Assembly (NCBI GenBank): GCA_947447265.1
Contig: CANFKC010000005.1
Coordinates: 62,001-126,000 of the forward strand
Length of the DNA stretch: 64,000 nt
Reading direction: 5' to 3'
Source: Chitinophagaceae bacterium
GTDB taxonomy: Bacteria > Bacteroidota > Bacteroidia > Chitinophagales > Chitinophagaceae
Shown here in pieces: positions 54,171-62,691 of the stretch (position 1 is its first letter; each line of letters starts with the position of its first letter). The position numbers and the translations under genes are program-made. The notes beneath the pieces were generated by a model that saw only the letters and a list, made by a program, of their open reading frames with translations, had not been told where the DNA came from and made no database searches.

Positions 54171-56048
54171 CTAAGAAATTAACCAGGTTTGCATTTGCCC
54201 CTTCCCTTTCACTTCAACCATACCACGGCTTGCAAATGTAATTGATAATTTTTCCTGGTTTTCTGATTGTTCTACCTCAACCTTAAAATTGTCTGTACAG
54301 TGTATCTCGCCTTCCACACCTGTCATTTCCATGCGGCTTGCGGTATTTACGGCATCGCCCCACAAGTCATAAATAAACTTCTTTTTGCCGATAACACCAG
54401 CCACTACCGGCCCGCAATCGAGCCCTATCCTGAAATGTATAAGTGTGCCATCTTTTGTCTTATAACCTTTCATGGTCTTCCTTATTTCCTGCGCCATCTT
54501 AACTGCCGCCATCGCGTGCTGCGCATTTACCTGGGGCAGCCCTGAAACTGCCATATAACAATCACCAATAGTTTTAATTTTTTCGAGGCCATGCTTTTCA
54601 GCCAGGGTATCAAAATGGGTAAATATTTCATTAAGCACCCTTACTGTATCTTTAGGATGCCGGGTCTCGGCAAATTCTGTAAAACCCGCCATATCTATGA
54701 ACATGATGGTTACATTCTTATAGTGGTCGGCTATGGGATGCTCCTTCATTTTAAGTCGCGCCGCAATTTCTTTAGGCAGTATATTCAGCAGCAGCACTTC
54801 GGTCTTCTTTCGTTCTTTAATAATGAACATAAGCATAACAAGGAGTATAACCATGCCACCCATAAAAATGTACATATTCTGCTGCTTCACTTCAGCATCG
54901 CGCCTGGAGCGGAGTATTTCGGCATCCTTCACTTCTTTATCGTGCTTGTTTTCGAGTATTTTTATCAACTTACTGTTATCGCTGGAAAATATGGAATCGT
55001 GAACATTTACATACTGCTGAAAGGCCGCCAGCGAGCGCTTCGATTCTTCCAGCGCTTGCTTGTAGTCACCTAAAACCCGCTTCCCGTCTGATGATAAAGC
55101 ATAGGCGCGGGAGAGCGTTTTGCTGAATTTCATAACCCCTTTCAAAAAACCGATTTCGCGGCTCGCTTCCACTGAACTATTGAGATAGGATATGGCAAGC
55201 CGGAGATCTTCCCTCCTGTCTGCCGAAATAAGACTATCGGGCTTTACTACACCATCAGGGCGGCGCGCGATTGCATAGTAGTTCTCGCCGATATTACCCA
55301 GCGTTAGTGCACTGCCACTCTTATTATCCGTCTCCGTAAATACGCCCAAAGCTTTAAAGTCATAGGCCAACGCCTGGCCAAAATCGTTCAGCGAAGCATA
55401 GTTGGCGCCAATATTTGCCAGCGATGTAGCCACGTCATTTTTATTACCCAATTCGGTGTTTATCGCTAATGCCTGCTGCAGGTATTCGAGCGCCTGCTTA
55501 AAATTGTTCTCCTGTTCAAAAAGGTTGCTCAGGTTTTCCAGATTGTTGGCTATTCCCTTTTTATAGTTGACCTTCCGGTTAATTTCCAACGCCTTTTCCA
55601 GGTTTTCCTTTGCCTTCGGTATATCATTCCGGTTCTGGTATACGGTTCCAATATTGGCCAGGTTGCCCGCAACACCTTTCGGATTTTTCAATTGCTCATT
55701 TATTGCGAGCGCTTCCATATAGTAACGCAGCGCTGTCGGGTAGTCAGACTTAGCCTTGCAATTGATACCCAGGTTATTGTCAGACATCGCTTCGCCAGGC
55801 AGCCACTTTATTTTCCTTGCCAATATCAGGCCCTGGTTGGCATAACTTATACCTTCATCAGGGTCAATACTATAAAGGGCATAAGAGAGGCTGTTTAATA
55901 AAATTACTTTTGATGAATCTTCCCGCTCCCCCGTGATGGCAGCCTTCAATGAATCAATGCGCTCCGTTCCCTGCTTTTGCGCCAATACGGCATGAGCACA
56001 TAACAAGATGATTAGTAGGGCAGTATACTTTGTTTTACTGAAGAGCAT
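54171..56048 (-). CDS. TPR-containing class III adenylate cyclase
   Basis: 625 residues if started at the ATG at 56048, which gives a signal peptide (KYTALLIILLCAHAVLAQ); an ATG at 56090 would add 14 residues. Six or more TPR repeats fill the periplasmic part (about 45-345), then a coiled coil, one membrane helix (about 392-410) and a cytoplasmic class III cyclase domain. Catalytic residues are complete: metal ligands D452 (FIDMAGF) and D496 (TIGDCYM), adenine-specifying K490 and D561 (YDLWGD), and transition-state N568 and R572. This predicts ATP as substrate. The topology suggests an external signal read by TPRs controls cAMP synthesis. Co-transcribed with the DUF3592-like gene. Confidence 0.9.
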   Translation of the reverse strand: MLFSKTKYTALLIILLCAHAVLAQKQGTERIDSLKAAITGEREDSSKVILLNSLSYALYSIDPDEGISYANQGLILARKIKWLPGEAMSDNNLGINCKAKSDYPTALRYYMEALAINEQLKNPKGVAGNLANIGTVYQNRNDIPKAKENLEKALEINRKVNYKKGIANNLENLSNLFEQENNFKQALEYLQQALAINTELGNKNDVATSLANIGANYASLNDFGQALAYDFKALGVFTETDNKSGSALTLGNIGENYYAIARRPDGVVKPDSLISADRREDLRLAISYLNSSVEASREIGFLKGVMKFSKTLSRAYALSSDGKRVLGDYKQALEESKRSLAAFQQYVNVHDSIFSSDNSKLIKILENKHDKEVKDAEILRSRRDAEVKQQNMYIFMGGMVILLVMLMFIIKERKKTEVLLLNILPKEIAARLKMKEHPIADHYKNVTIMFIDMAGFTEFAETRHPKDTVRVLNEIFTHFDTLAEKHGLEKIKTIGDCYMAVSGLPQVNAQHAMAAVKMAQEIRKTMKGYKTKDGTLIHFRIGLDCGPVVAGVIGKKKFIYDLWGDAVNTASRMEMTGVEGEIHCTDNFKVEVEQSENQEKLSITFASRGMVEVKGKGQMQTWLIS

Positions 56049-56136
56049 GGTTATAAAGGCAGGGCTAATTACAACCCTGCTCTGTAACATACGTATTTAA
56101 ACCCCGGTTCGGTCTGCTTAAACCAGATTGACCGTT

Positions 56137-56161
56137 AAATTAAATTTTCCAAATTTAATTT
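56137..56161. promoter_or_regulatory. 25-base AT-rich palindrome upstream of blaI-like gene
   Basis: AAATTAAATTT (56137-56147) and AAATTTAATTT (56151-56161) are perfect inverted repeats with 3 bases between. A related but imperfect stretch lies at 63435-63460, upstream of the outer-membrane protein gene at the far end of the cluster. Confidence 0.45.
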
Positions 56162-56194
56162 GGTTTTTCCGTTTTGTAACGTACATTTACGTTA
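56159..56194 (+). promoter_or_regulatory. Promoter and candidate BlaI operator of the M56 cluster
   Basis: TTTG (56159-56162) and TACATTTA (56182-56189, one mismatch to TAnnTTTG) are 19 bases apart. Overlapping the -7 box, TAACGTA-CATT-TACGTTA (56177-56194) is a perfect 7-bp-arm palindrome that ends on the A of the start codon. BlaI/MecI repressors bind TACA/TGTA-type dyads over their own promoters, so autoregulation is likely; this is an inference. Confidence 0.55.
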
Positions 56195-56577
56195 TGGAAC
56201 GCAATAAACAATTACAAACCCTTACTAAAGCCGAGGAAGAAGTAATGCAGATCATATGGCAACTGGACCGTTGCCTGGTAAAAGACATCATTGAAAAACT
56301 GGGCGACCCCGATATGCCGCACAGCACAATTTCATCGGTGGTAAGGATACTGGAGAAAAAGGGATTCGTAGACCATAAAGCGTACGGAAAAACTTACGAA
56401 TACTTCCCGGTAATAACTAAAGAAGCTTATGCGCAACACGGGGTTACCAGCCTTATGGAAAAATACTTCGGAGGGTCTCCCCGCAAACTCGTCAGCTTCC
56501 TGGTACAAAGCGAAGACATCAATTTAAAAGAACTGAATGATTTGATGAAAACACTGGATACTCCAAAAAAGAAATAA
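56194..56577 (+). CDS. BlaI/MecI/CopY-family transcriptional repressor
   Basis: 127 residues when started at the ATG at 56194 (MERNKQLQTLTKAEEEVMQIIW), the usual start point of the family; the open frame extends 22 codons further without conservation. The winged-helix domain (about 8-80) includes LTKAEEEVMQIIWQL, DIIEKL and HSTISSVVRILEKKGFV, the recognition-helix region. The C-terminal dimerisation helix follows, with SFLVQSEDINLKELNDLM. In the bla/mec systems such repressors are cut when an M56 receptor senses its ligand. It lies 3 bases before the first M56 gene. Confidence 0.93.
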   Translation: MERNKQLQTLTKAEEEVMQIIWQLDRCLVKDIIEKLGDPDMPHSTISSVVRILEKKGFVDHKAYGKTYEYFPVITKEAYAQHGVTSLMEKYFGGSPRKLVSFLVQSEDINLKELNDLMKTLDTPKKK

Positions 56578-56580
56578 GCC

Positions 56581-58149
56581 ATGCTACAGCACCTTTTGAA
56601 TACCACGGCAATATGGTTGATAAGCCTCTTTCTATTTGATGTTTTCCTGCGCAGGGAAAGCTACCATGGTTATAACAGGTTTTACCTGATGTTTACCTTC
56701 TTACTCGGTGCTATACTTCCCTTGCTGCAATTCAATAAAGTAGAAAAGTTATATGGCGAACGCTTAAGCCAGCCATTAAACGAAATGATAAGGGTAAAGC
56801 AAACCATTGTAACAGCATCTGCACCCATTACCAATTCCATAAGCGGCGAAGAATGGTTACTGCTTTTATATATTATGGGCGCATTGGTAGTATTGACTAC
56901 GCTGGCAGCAGATATTTTTAAGGTTGTCAGTTATTATAGTAAGGGCAGGAAGACTAACGCTGATGGATGGACAATAGTCTGTACCGGCAAAGAACACGCA
57001 CCATTTTCAAAGCTTAATATACTATTTGTAAGCAGCAAAAAACAATACAGCCCTGCAGAATGGGATATGATACTGGTTCATGAAAAAAGACATGCCACAC
57101 TCTTGCATTTCATTGATCTGTTGCTGATGCAGTTGAGCCGAATACTGCTCTGGTTCCACCCGCTCGTATATGTATATAACAACCGGCTGCTGCTGGTGCA
57201 TGAATACCAGGCTGATACTGCATCAGCAGCACTACCAAAGGTGTATGGCACCTTCCTGGTAGAGCAGGCCATGCTGCGGGGCGCACCAATAATTACGCAT
57301 TCTTTAAATCGTTCACCCATAAAAAAACGTATACTCATGCTTACAAGAAAATCAAACAGCGCCGCAAGAACAAAAATGCTGGTATTTGTGCCATTGGCAA
57401 TGGTGTGTATTGTCTGCTTTACCAAAAACAGTACATCGAAAGAATTTAGAAAGAAGGGAGACAAGGTAACCTATAGAGGCAACACCATTGAACTTTCAAA
57501 ACCTGTAACTGATACCCTTAAAAAAGAAGATGTAACCAATAGCCTGACCATACAGCAAGTAATTGTTACGTCGCCGAAACCGGTAAAACTCAATGGAGAA
57601 GCCATACCGCAAAATGTAGATAAAGGCCCTGTATTTACCGGCAGCGAAGGGAACATACGAAATTACATTATTAAAAACGCAAGGGAACAACTCACAGCAC
57701 TTGAGGACGGTATGTACACCCTGGACATATCGAACATACTGATTGACGAAAAAGGAGAAGTGGCATACTTCAATTTTGAAGACGTAAAACGTAGCCGCAG
57801 GCAAGAAGAAATAATAACCATAAAACCCGCGCAAGTAGAGGTTTCGAAGAAACCGGACCCTGAAATCACCGTAACCATAACGAGTGGTCCACAGGCAGGA
57901 ACAACCGGGCGCCTATTAAGAAATACCGGTGAGAAGTATTTTGCTGAAATATCGCCTGAAAACCAGGAAGCTATCCATAGAAAGGTGAACGAGTTGATGA
58001 AAGATGCACCCAGGTTTACACCAGCAACTGTAAGTGGTAAAAAGGTTTCAGCTACTTATCAGTGCCCTCAATTCTGGAACCATTTTAAGGTGGAACAACA
58101 TAAACTATACGAACTCAGCGGAGTTGATAATTGGGTGGAAGTGAAATGA
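56581..58149 (+). CDS. M56 (BlaR1-like) metalloprotease receptor 1
   Basis: 522-residue membrane receptor. Membrane helices lie at about 8-24, 34-50, 92-115 and 266-281. The cytoplasmic zinc protease has HEKRH (167-171) and the third-ligand helix HEYQAD (207-212); WFHPLVYVYN is also family-typical. The C-terminal ectodomain (about 285-522) is not a penicillin-binding transpeptidase-like domain: no SxxK/KTG motifs are seen. It carries LNGEAIPQ, LTALEDGMYTLDI, DEKGEVAYF and GKKVS, matching the other cluster members. This copy has an extra 80 or so residues with ITVTITSGPQAG. It probably cleaves the adjacent BlaI-type repressor on sensing an unknown ligand. Confidence 0.9.
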   Translation: MLQHLLNTTAIWLISLFLFDVFLRRESYHGYNRFYLMFTFLLGAILPLLQFNKVEKLYGERLSQPLNEMIRVKQTIVTASAPITNSISGEEWLLLLYIMGALVVLTTLAADIFKVVSYYSKGRKTNADGWTIVCTGKEHAPFSKLNILFVSSKKQYSPAEWDMILVHEKRHATLLHFIDLLLMQLSRILLWFHPLVYVYNNRLLLVHEYQADTASAALPKVYGTFLVEQAMLRGAPIITHSLNRSPIKKRILMLTRKSNSAARTKMLVFVPLAMVCIVCFTKNSTSKEFRKKGDKVTYRGNTIELSKPVTDTLKKEDVTNSLTIQQVIVTSPKPVKLNGEAIPQNVDKGPVFTGSEGNIRNYIIKNAREQLTALEDGMYTLDISNILIDEKGEVAYFNFEDVKRSRRQEEIITIKPAQVEVSKKPDPEITVTITSGPQAGTTGRLLRNTGEKYFAEISPENQEAIHRKVNELMKDAPRFTPATVSGKKVSATYQCPQFWNHFKVEQHKLYELSGVDNWVEVK

Positions 58150-58191
58150 TTTTACATCAACAACATTAGAACAGTCTAAAAACACCAGGCC

Positions 58192-59673
58192 ATGATACAA
58201 TATCTTTTAAATGTTACAGCTATCTGGCTGATAAGCCTTGTGCTGTTCGATGTTTTCCTGCGCAAGGAAAGTTTTCATAGCTACAACAGGCTTTACCTGT
58301 TATCTACATTGGGTTTGGGTATAGCGTTCCCGATGTTTGATTGGGGTGCTACTTATGAATTAAGCCGAACAGCGATAGCGTTACCAGTAGCGCAGATAGC
58401 TGATACCCGCCAAACCGTCGCAACTGTATTTGCGGGGGCAACTTCAACCAGTGTAGCAACACAAATTAATTGGTGGATAGTTGCCTATCTGGCGGGCGCA
58501 GGCGTAGCGCTTACAAAAATTGCCATTCACCTATTAAAACTCGCCAGACTTTACAATAAAGGATGCAAATTGAAAGAAAACGGTTATACCATTATAGAAA
58601 CAGGTGAAGCACACACACCTTTCTCCTTCCTGAACCTGGTGTTTGTAGGCGAACGAAATGCATACACTACTGTTGAATGGAAGACCGTAATAGCACACGA
58701 ATTACAGCATGCAACTCAACTGCACATTATTGATGTCTGCATCATGCAACTGGCAAGGGTTGTATTCTGGTTCCATCCGCTGGTTTACGCTTACAATAGC
58801 AGGTTGCTGACCGTACATGAATATCAGGCTGACAGGGTCGCGACGACTAAACACACACAATATGGCCGCTTTCTGGTTGAACAAGCCTTGTTAAATGCCG
58901 CGCCCTCCATTACACATTCATTGAATCACTCCCCTATAAAAAAACGGATACTTATGCTTACCAAGAGATCGACCGCCATAGCACAATTGAAAACGCTTAT
59001 TTTCATACCATTAGTGCTGATATCATTCCTTTGCTTTTCGCAAAACTCCAACAGTAAAATTTACAAACCTAATGAATACGGTACCATTATATTTGGAGAC
59101 AACAAGCCGGAATACAGCAGCACAAAATTTGATGAAATTGCCGCAGGTGCAGGTGTTGCCGAATGGAGCGATCATTTTTCAAAGGCAGTAGCTACCCGGA
59201 AAACAACATCGGTGCCACACATGGTAAAAATGAATGGCAAAACCATTCAGCGGGAAAGTTACTGGAGCAACGAAAATGACTGGGTAATGCCGGCCATGTA
59301 TAAAAAACTGAAAACAGAACTACTAGCGCTGGAAGATGGCTATTACTACCTCGGTATTAAAGACCTTATTGTTGATGAAAATGGCAATATCTGTGCCTTC
59401 ACTTATGAGCGAATACTCGGCCTGAAGACCATACCCAACAGCAGCCCGATTGAAGAACGCCCATTTATACCGGTAAATGCAATGGTGGAACAAAAGATAT
59501 TCAACAAGATATGCGCGGAACTTGCTGGGTTCCCTAAGTTAGCACCCACTGTTATCGGCAATAAAAAAGTAGTGAGCGTTAACAGCCTGTTTGGCGATTG
59601 GTGCGCATATTCGCTAAAAGTGCAAAATCACAAATTATACTGTGCCACTAAAGAAGCGTGGGTAGAAATATAA
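58192..59673 (+). CDS. M56 (BlaR1-like) metalloprotease receptor 2
   Basis: 493 residues, start MIQYLLNVTAIWLISLVLFD aligned with copies 1 and 3. Four membrane helices (about 8-24, 34-50, 92-115, 267-283). The protease motif is HELQH (169-173), with HEYQAD (209-214) as third ligand. The segment SPIKKRILMLTKRS precedes the last membrane helix. The ectodomain has MNGKTIQ, LALEDGYYYLGIKDLIVDENG and the closing QNHKLY...AWVEI. It begins 42 bases after copy 1, so co-transcription is likely. Confidence 0.9.
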   Translation: MIQYLLNVTAIWLISLVLFDVFLRKESFHSYNRLYLLSTLGLGIAFPMFDWGATYELSRTAIALPVAQIADTRQTVATVFAGATSTSVATQINWWIVAYLAGAGVALTKIAIHLLKLARLYNKGCKLKENGYTIIETGEAHTPFSFLNLVFVGERNAYTTVEWKTVIAHELQHATQLHIIDVCIMQLARVVFWFHPLVYAYNSRLLTVHEYQADRVATTKHTQYGRFLVEQALLNAAPSITHSLNHSPIKKRILMLTKRSTAIAQLKTLIFIPLVLISFLCFSQNSNSKIYKPNEYGTIIFGDNKPEYSSTKFDEIAAGAGVAEWSDHFSKAVATRKTTSVPHMVKMNGKTIQRESYWSNENDWVMPAMYKKLKTELLALEDGYYYLGIKDLIVDENGNICAFTYERILGLKTIPNSSPIEERPFIPVNAMVEQKIFNKICAELAGFPKLAPTVIGNKKVVSVNSLFGDWCAYSLKVQNHKLYCATKEAWVEI

Positions 59674-59714
59674 CGACAGTAAAATAATTGTTCCACCTTT
59701 TAACCAACGAAGCC

Positions 59715-61166
59715 ATGTTACAATACATCTTAAACTCCACCGCCATCTGGTTGGTAAGCCTTGTACTGTTCGATGTTTTTCTGCGCAGGGAAAGTTATCA
59801 TAGCTACAACAGGCTATATCTTTTATGCACCTTCATTTTAGGCATCGTATTACCGCTCGATATCTGGCATGGGGCAGCGTCAACATACAATTTACCCGAT
59901 GTGGCGCCGGTTCAGCGAATCAATATTGCACGGCAAGCCATTGTTGAAACAGCAACAGCATATTCGCCTGACTCTATTATTAACTGGTGGTGGGTAGCTT
60001 ATGGTATTGGCTTCACGATAGCACTGGCAATACTGGGGAACGATATTTTTAAGCTGGCAAAAATGTTCCGTAACAGCACCCGATCTTACCAGGATGGTTT
60101 AACCGTTATGGAAACAGGCGTAAGCCATACCCCTTTCTCTTTCCGGAAAACTGTATTTGTAGAAAGTCGCGAAAAGTATAACACTGCAGAGTGGCAAACT
60201 GTAATAACACACGAAGGCCACCACGCCAGGCTCAACCACTTTGCTGATGTATTGCTGATGCAGTTGGCTAGACTGTTTTTCTGGTTTCATCCGCTGGTGT
60301 ATGTATACAATAACAGATTACTTACAGTGCATGAATACCAGGCAGATAAGCAGCCCGGCATTAACCTGCAGCACTATGGCCGCTTTTTAATTGAGCAGGC
60401 ATTATTGCAAAGGGCACCGGCCATAACACATTCCTTCAATCATTCACCCATAAAAAAGAGAATACTCATGCTTACCCGTAAATCAGGAGCTATAGCTCAC
60501 CTAAAAATGCTAGTATTTGTACCATTGGTGCTTATATCTGTGATCTGTTTTTCACAAAAAGTGATTGCCAGAACTTTTAAAGCAGATGCATTTGGTTTTG
60601 TAAAACTTGGCGAGAACAAATTCGAGACTTATGCCGCAAAACCTGATACCATTGAAATGGAAGAGGAAAACGGTTCAATGGTTACAAAAATAACAAAGAA
60701 CGACCCCCATGTCATAAAAATGGACGGCAAAAATATTGAACATTCAAATCCCGCGTTCAAAGACAATGCCTCGCCTTCAGGCTACCTGTTTGGTAAAATG
60801 AAAAGAGAATTAAGTCTGCTTGAAGACGGCTATTACAATATAGGCATCGGAGATGTGATAGTTGATGAAAAAGGGAAAACGCGCGCCTTTTATTACCAGC
60901 ATATATGGGGAGGAAAAAAAGAAAATTCCAGCTTGTCAAACTTGAAAGACGATAAGATAGTTGTGAATAAAGAAACGGAGCAGCGCATCTTCAACAGCCT
61001 TTGTAAAGAACTATCTGATTTGCCTACCTGGCAACCTCCGATGATAAACCATAAAAAGACCGTTAGTGCCAATAATATGTTTGGCGAATATTGGGGCAAG
61101 CCTGCAATAAAGGTCCTCAACCATAAGGTATATTTTAAGGAGCAGGACACTTGGATTGCATTGTAG
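59715..61166 (+). CDS. M56 (BlaR1-like) metalloprotease receptor 3
   Basis: 483 residues from the ATG at 59715 (MLQYILNSTAIWLVSLVLFD), which aligns with the starts of copies 1 and 2; an ATG at 59688 would add 9 unmatched residues. Protease motif HEGHH (166-170) and HEYQAD (206-211) are intact. The ectodomain has IKMDGKNIEHS, LSLLEDGYYNIGIGDVIVDEKGK, LPTWQPPMINHKKTV and LNHKVYFKEQDTWIAL. The P.W.P....K.V block is like the C-terminal domain of TonB proteins in Bacteroidota. Its ectodomain is the closest match to the stand-alone protein encoded next. Confidence 0.9.
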   Translation: MLQYILNSTAIWLVSLVLFDVFLRRESYHSYNRLYLLCTFILGIVLPLDIWHGAASTYNLPDVAPVQRINIARQAIVETATAYSPDSIINWWWVAYGIGFTIALAILGNDIFKLAKMFRNSTRSYQDGLTVMETGVSHTPFSFRKTVFVESREKYNTAEWQTVITHEGHHARLNHFADVLLMQLARLFFWFHPLVYVYNNRLLTVHEYQADKQPGINLQHYGRFLIEQALLQRAPAITHSFNHSPIKKRILMLTRKSGAIAHLKMLVFVPLVLISVICFSQKVIARTFKADAFGFVKLGENKFETYAAKPDTIEMEEENGSMVTKITKNDPHVIKMDGKNIEHSNPAFKDNASPSGYLFGKMKRELSLLEDGYYNIGIGDVIVDEKGKTRAFYYQHIWGGKKENSSLSNLKDDKIVVNKETEQRIFNSLCKELSDLPTWQPPMINHKKTVSANNMFGEYWGKPAIKVLNHKVYFKEQDTWIAL

Positions 61167-61178
61167 TAATTCTTATTA

Positions 61179-61195
61179 TTACATTAGAAATGTAA
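61179..61195 (+). promoter_or_regulatory. Dyad element before stand-alone sensor 1
   Basis: TTACATT-AGA-AATGTAA is a perfect 7-bp-arm palindrome. ATTACA starts exactly 22 bases before the ATG, as it does before the two next genes. The TACA...TGTA core resembles BlaI/MecI operators. Confidence 0.5.
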
Positions 61196-61199
61196 ACTT

Positions 61200-61901
61200 A
61201 TGGAAACAGGTAGCGTACTTGCGCGGAAACTGCTAACCATTTTAGCTGTGCTACCTATGCTACTTGTCAGCATTAGCGGCTCTTCGCAAAAAGTGATGAC
61301 CAAAACGTTCACGGCCGGCGAATATGGCTTTGTACAAGTTGGCAACAACACGTTTGAATTTTCCAGGGCTGCCCCTGACACTGTAGAGATAGAAGATGTG
61401 GACGGGACAATGGTAAAGAAAATTGTAATGACGGACCCTTATCCATTGAAAATGGACGGGAAAGATGTTTATGATGGCGATTACCTAATTTTTAAGGGCA
61501 GTATTACCCCGGCCCAATACCTTTCCCAAAAAATAAAAAAAGACATACGGTTGCTCGAAGATGGTTTCTACAATTTCAATGCGACCGACATTGTAGTTGA
61601 TACTAACGGAAAAATATGTGCACTCTATTATCACCCGATTTATGCGCGTAAGGGTGATTTGGCAAAAAACAATAGTGATAGAAAAAAGCCACTGGTCATA
61701 GAGAAAAAACTTGCGCAAAAACTGTTTAACGATATTTGTAACCAGCTCGCGAATTTCCCGAAATTAACCGCCCCTGTAGTGGAAGGGCAAAAAATTGTCA
61801 CCAGATGCAACCTTAGCGAGCAATCTTCCTATTATCAGTTGAAAGTTCAAAAACACAGGGCTTATTTCTACAATAAGGAAAGGTGGATCGAATTAAAATA
61901 A
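61200..61901 (+). CDS. Stand-alone M56-ectodomain-like protein 1
   Basis: 233 residues: a signal peptide or N-terminal membrane helix (about 9-28) and then the same ectodomain as the M56 receptors, with no protease part. Matching blocks: AGEYGFVQVGNNTFEF, PDTVEIEDVDGTMVKKIV, LKMDGKDVYDG, IRLLEDGFYNFNATDIVVDTNGK, FPKLTAP and KVQKHRAYFYNKERWIELK. The protein would sit in the periplasm or be anchored in the inner membrane. It could compete for or present the ligand of the receptors; that is inference. It has a perfect dyad just upstream and may be independently controlled. Confidence 0.85.
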   Translation: METGSVLARKLLTILAVLPMLLVSISGSSQKVMTKTFTAGEYGFVQVGNNTFEFSRAAPDTVEIEDVDGTMVKKIVMTDPYPLKMDGKDVYDGDYLIFKGSITPAQYLSQKIKKDIRLLEDGFYNFNATDIVVDTNGKICALYYHPIYARKGDLAKNNSDRKKPLVIEKKLAQKLFNDICNQLANFPKLTAPVVEGQKIVTRCNLSEQSSYYQLKVQKHRAYFYNKERWIELK

Positions 61902-61910
61902 GTTGTATAA

Positions 61911-61927
61911 TTACATTTAAAATTTAA
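61911..61927 (+). promoter_or_regulatory. Dyad-like element before stand-alone sensor 2
   Basis: TTACATT-TAA-AATTTAA is a one-mismatch version of the palindrome before sensor 1. ATTACA starts at 61910, 22 bases before the ATG at 61932. Confidence 0.4.
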
Positions 61928-61931
61928 GCTC

Positions 61932-62618
61932 ATGAAAGTTAAATGCCTTACACCTGCACTTCTAAGAACATTCATTGTTACCCCGCTGCTACTGGCAGGG
62001 ATTGTTGGCTTTGCACAAAAAAGCAGCACTAAAACCTATGTACCTGACCAATATGGTATGGTCAATCTCGGTGCTAAAATAGAGTATGATAACGGCAGAA
62101 CGGACACCATGGAAATGGAAGACCCTGCCACGAAAGAAATAATAAAACGAATAATAAAAAGTGACCCGCGCCCTGTAAAAGTTAACGGCAAAGAATTTAT
62201 TGTTGAAGGCGCTGAACCGGCAACTTTTAAAGGTAAAGGTACGGTGCAGGAATATGTGTTTACAAAAATGAAAGGCAACCTGGCTAAGCTCGACGATGGC
62301 TTTTATACTGTAAGTATTTTCAACATAATGGTTGATGAAAAGGGTAAAACATGGGCATTTTCTTACGAGCCAGTGAATGGAACAAAAACAGAAGCTCCCC
62401 AGCATAATGAGCCTGCAATAAATGTGGACCCTAAAACGGAGAAAGCAATATTTGAGAACGCCTGTAACGTAATGGCGAACTTGCCACTATGGAAGCCCTC
62501 TGAACAAAAGGGCAAAAAAGTAGTGGGCGAAGGCTATGGCAGCACCTACCGTGAAAAATTAAAAGTACAGGGCCATAAAGTATACCTGAAAATAAAAGAC
62601 AACTGGAAAGCGCTTTAA
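61932..62618 (+). CDS. Stand-alone M56-ectodomain-like protein 2
   Basis: 228 residues with a cleavable-looking signal peptide (TFIVTPLLLAGIVGFAQ) and the ectodomain blocks DQYGMVNLGAKIEYD, DTMEMEDPATKEIIKRI, VKVNGKEFIVEG, LAKLDDGFYTVSIFNIMVDEKGK, and LPLWKPSEQKGKKVV. The last block is the clearest TonB-C-like P.WKP....GK.V motif in the cluster. It ends with LKVQGHKVYLKIKDNWKAL, like the receptor tails. No protease domain. Confidence 0.85.
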   Translation: MKVKCLTPALLRTFIVTPLLLAGIVGFAQKSSTKTYVPDQYGMVNLGAKIEYDNGRTDTMEMEDPATKEIIKRIIKSDPRPVKVNGKEFIVEGAEPATFKGKGTVQEYVFTKMKGNLAKLDDGFYTVSIFNIMVDEKGKTWAFSYEPVNGTKTEAPQHNEPAINVDPKTEKAIFENACNVMANLPLWKPSEQKGKKVVGEGYGSTYREKLKVQGHKVYLKIKDNWKAL

Positions 62619-62670
62619 CCAATTTTCCTGCCCGGCCTGCTGTGTTATGCTTTGTAAAACTTTTGTATCA

Positions 62671-62687
62671 TTACAATTAAAATTGAT
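62671..62687 (+). promoter_or_regulatory. Dyad-like element before stand-alone sensor 3
   Basis: TTACAAT-TAA-AATTGAT is the weakest of the three. ATTACA begins at 62670, again 22 bases before the ATG at 62692, which also supports that start over the ATG at 62647. Confidence 0.35.
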
Positions 62688-62691
62688 TGTG

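Noticed and set aside
56581-61166. Reading the M56/BlaI cluster as a beta-lactam resistance locus
   Set aside because: No beta-lactamase or PBP2a-like gene is present and the receptor ectodomains lack penicillin-binding motifs.
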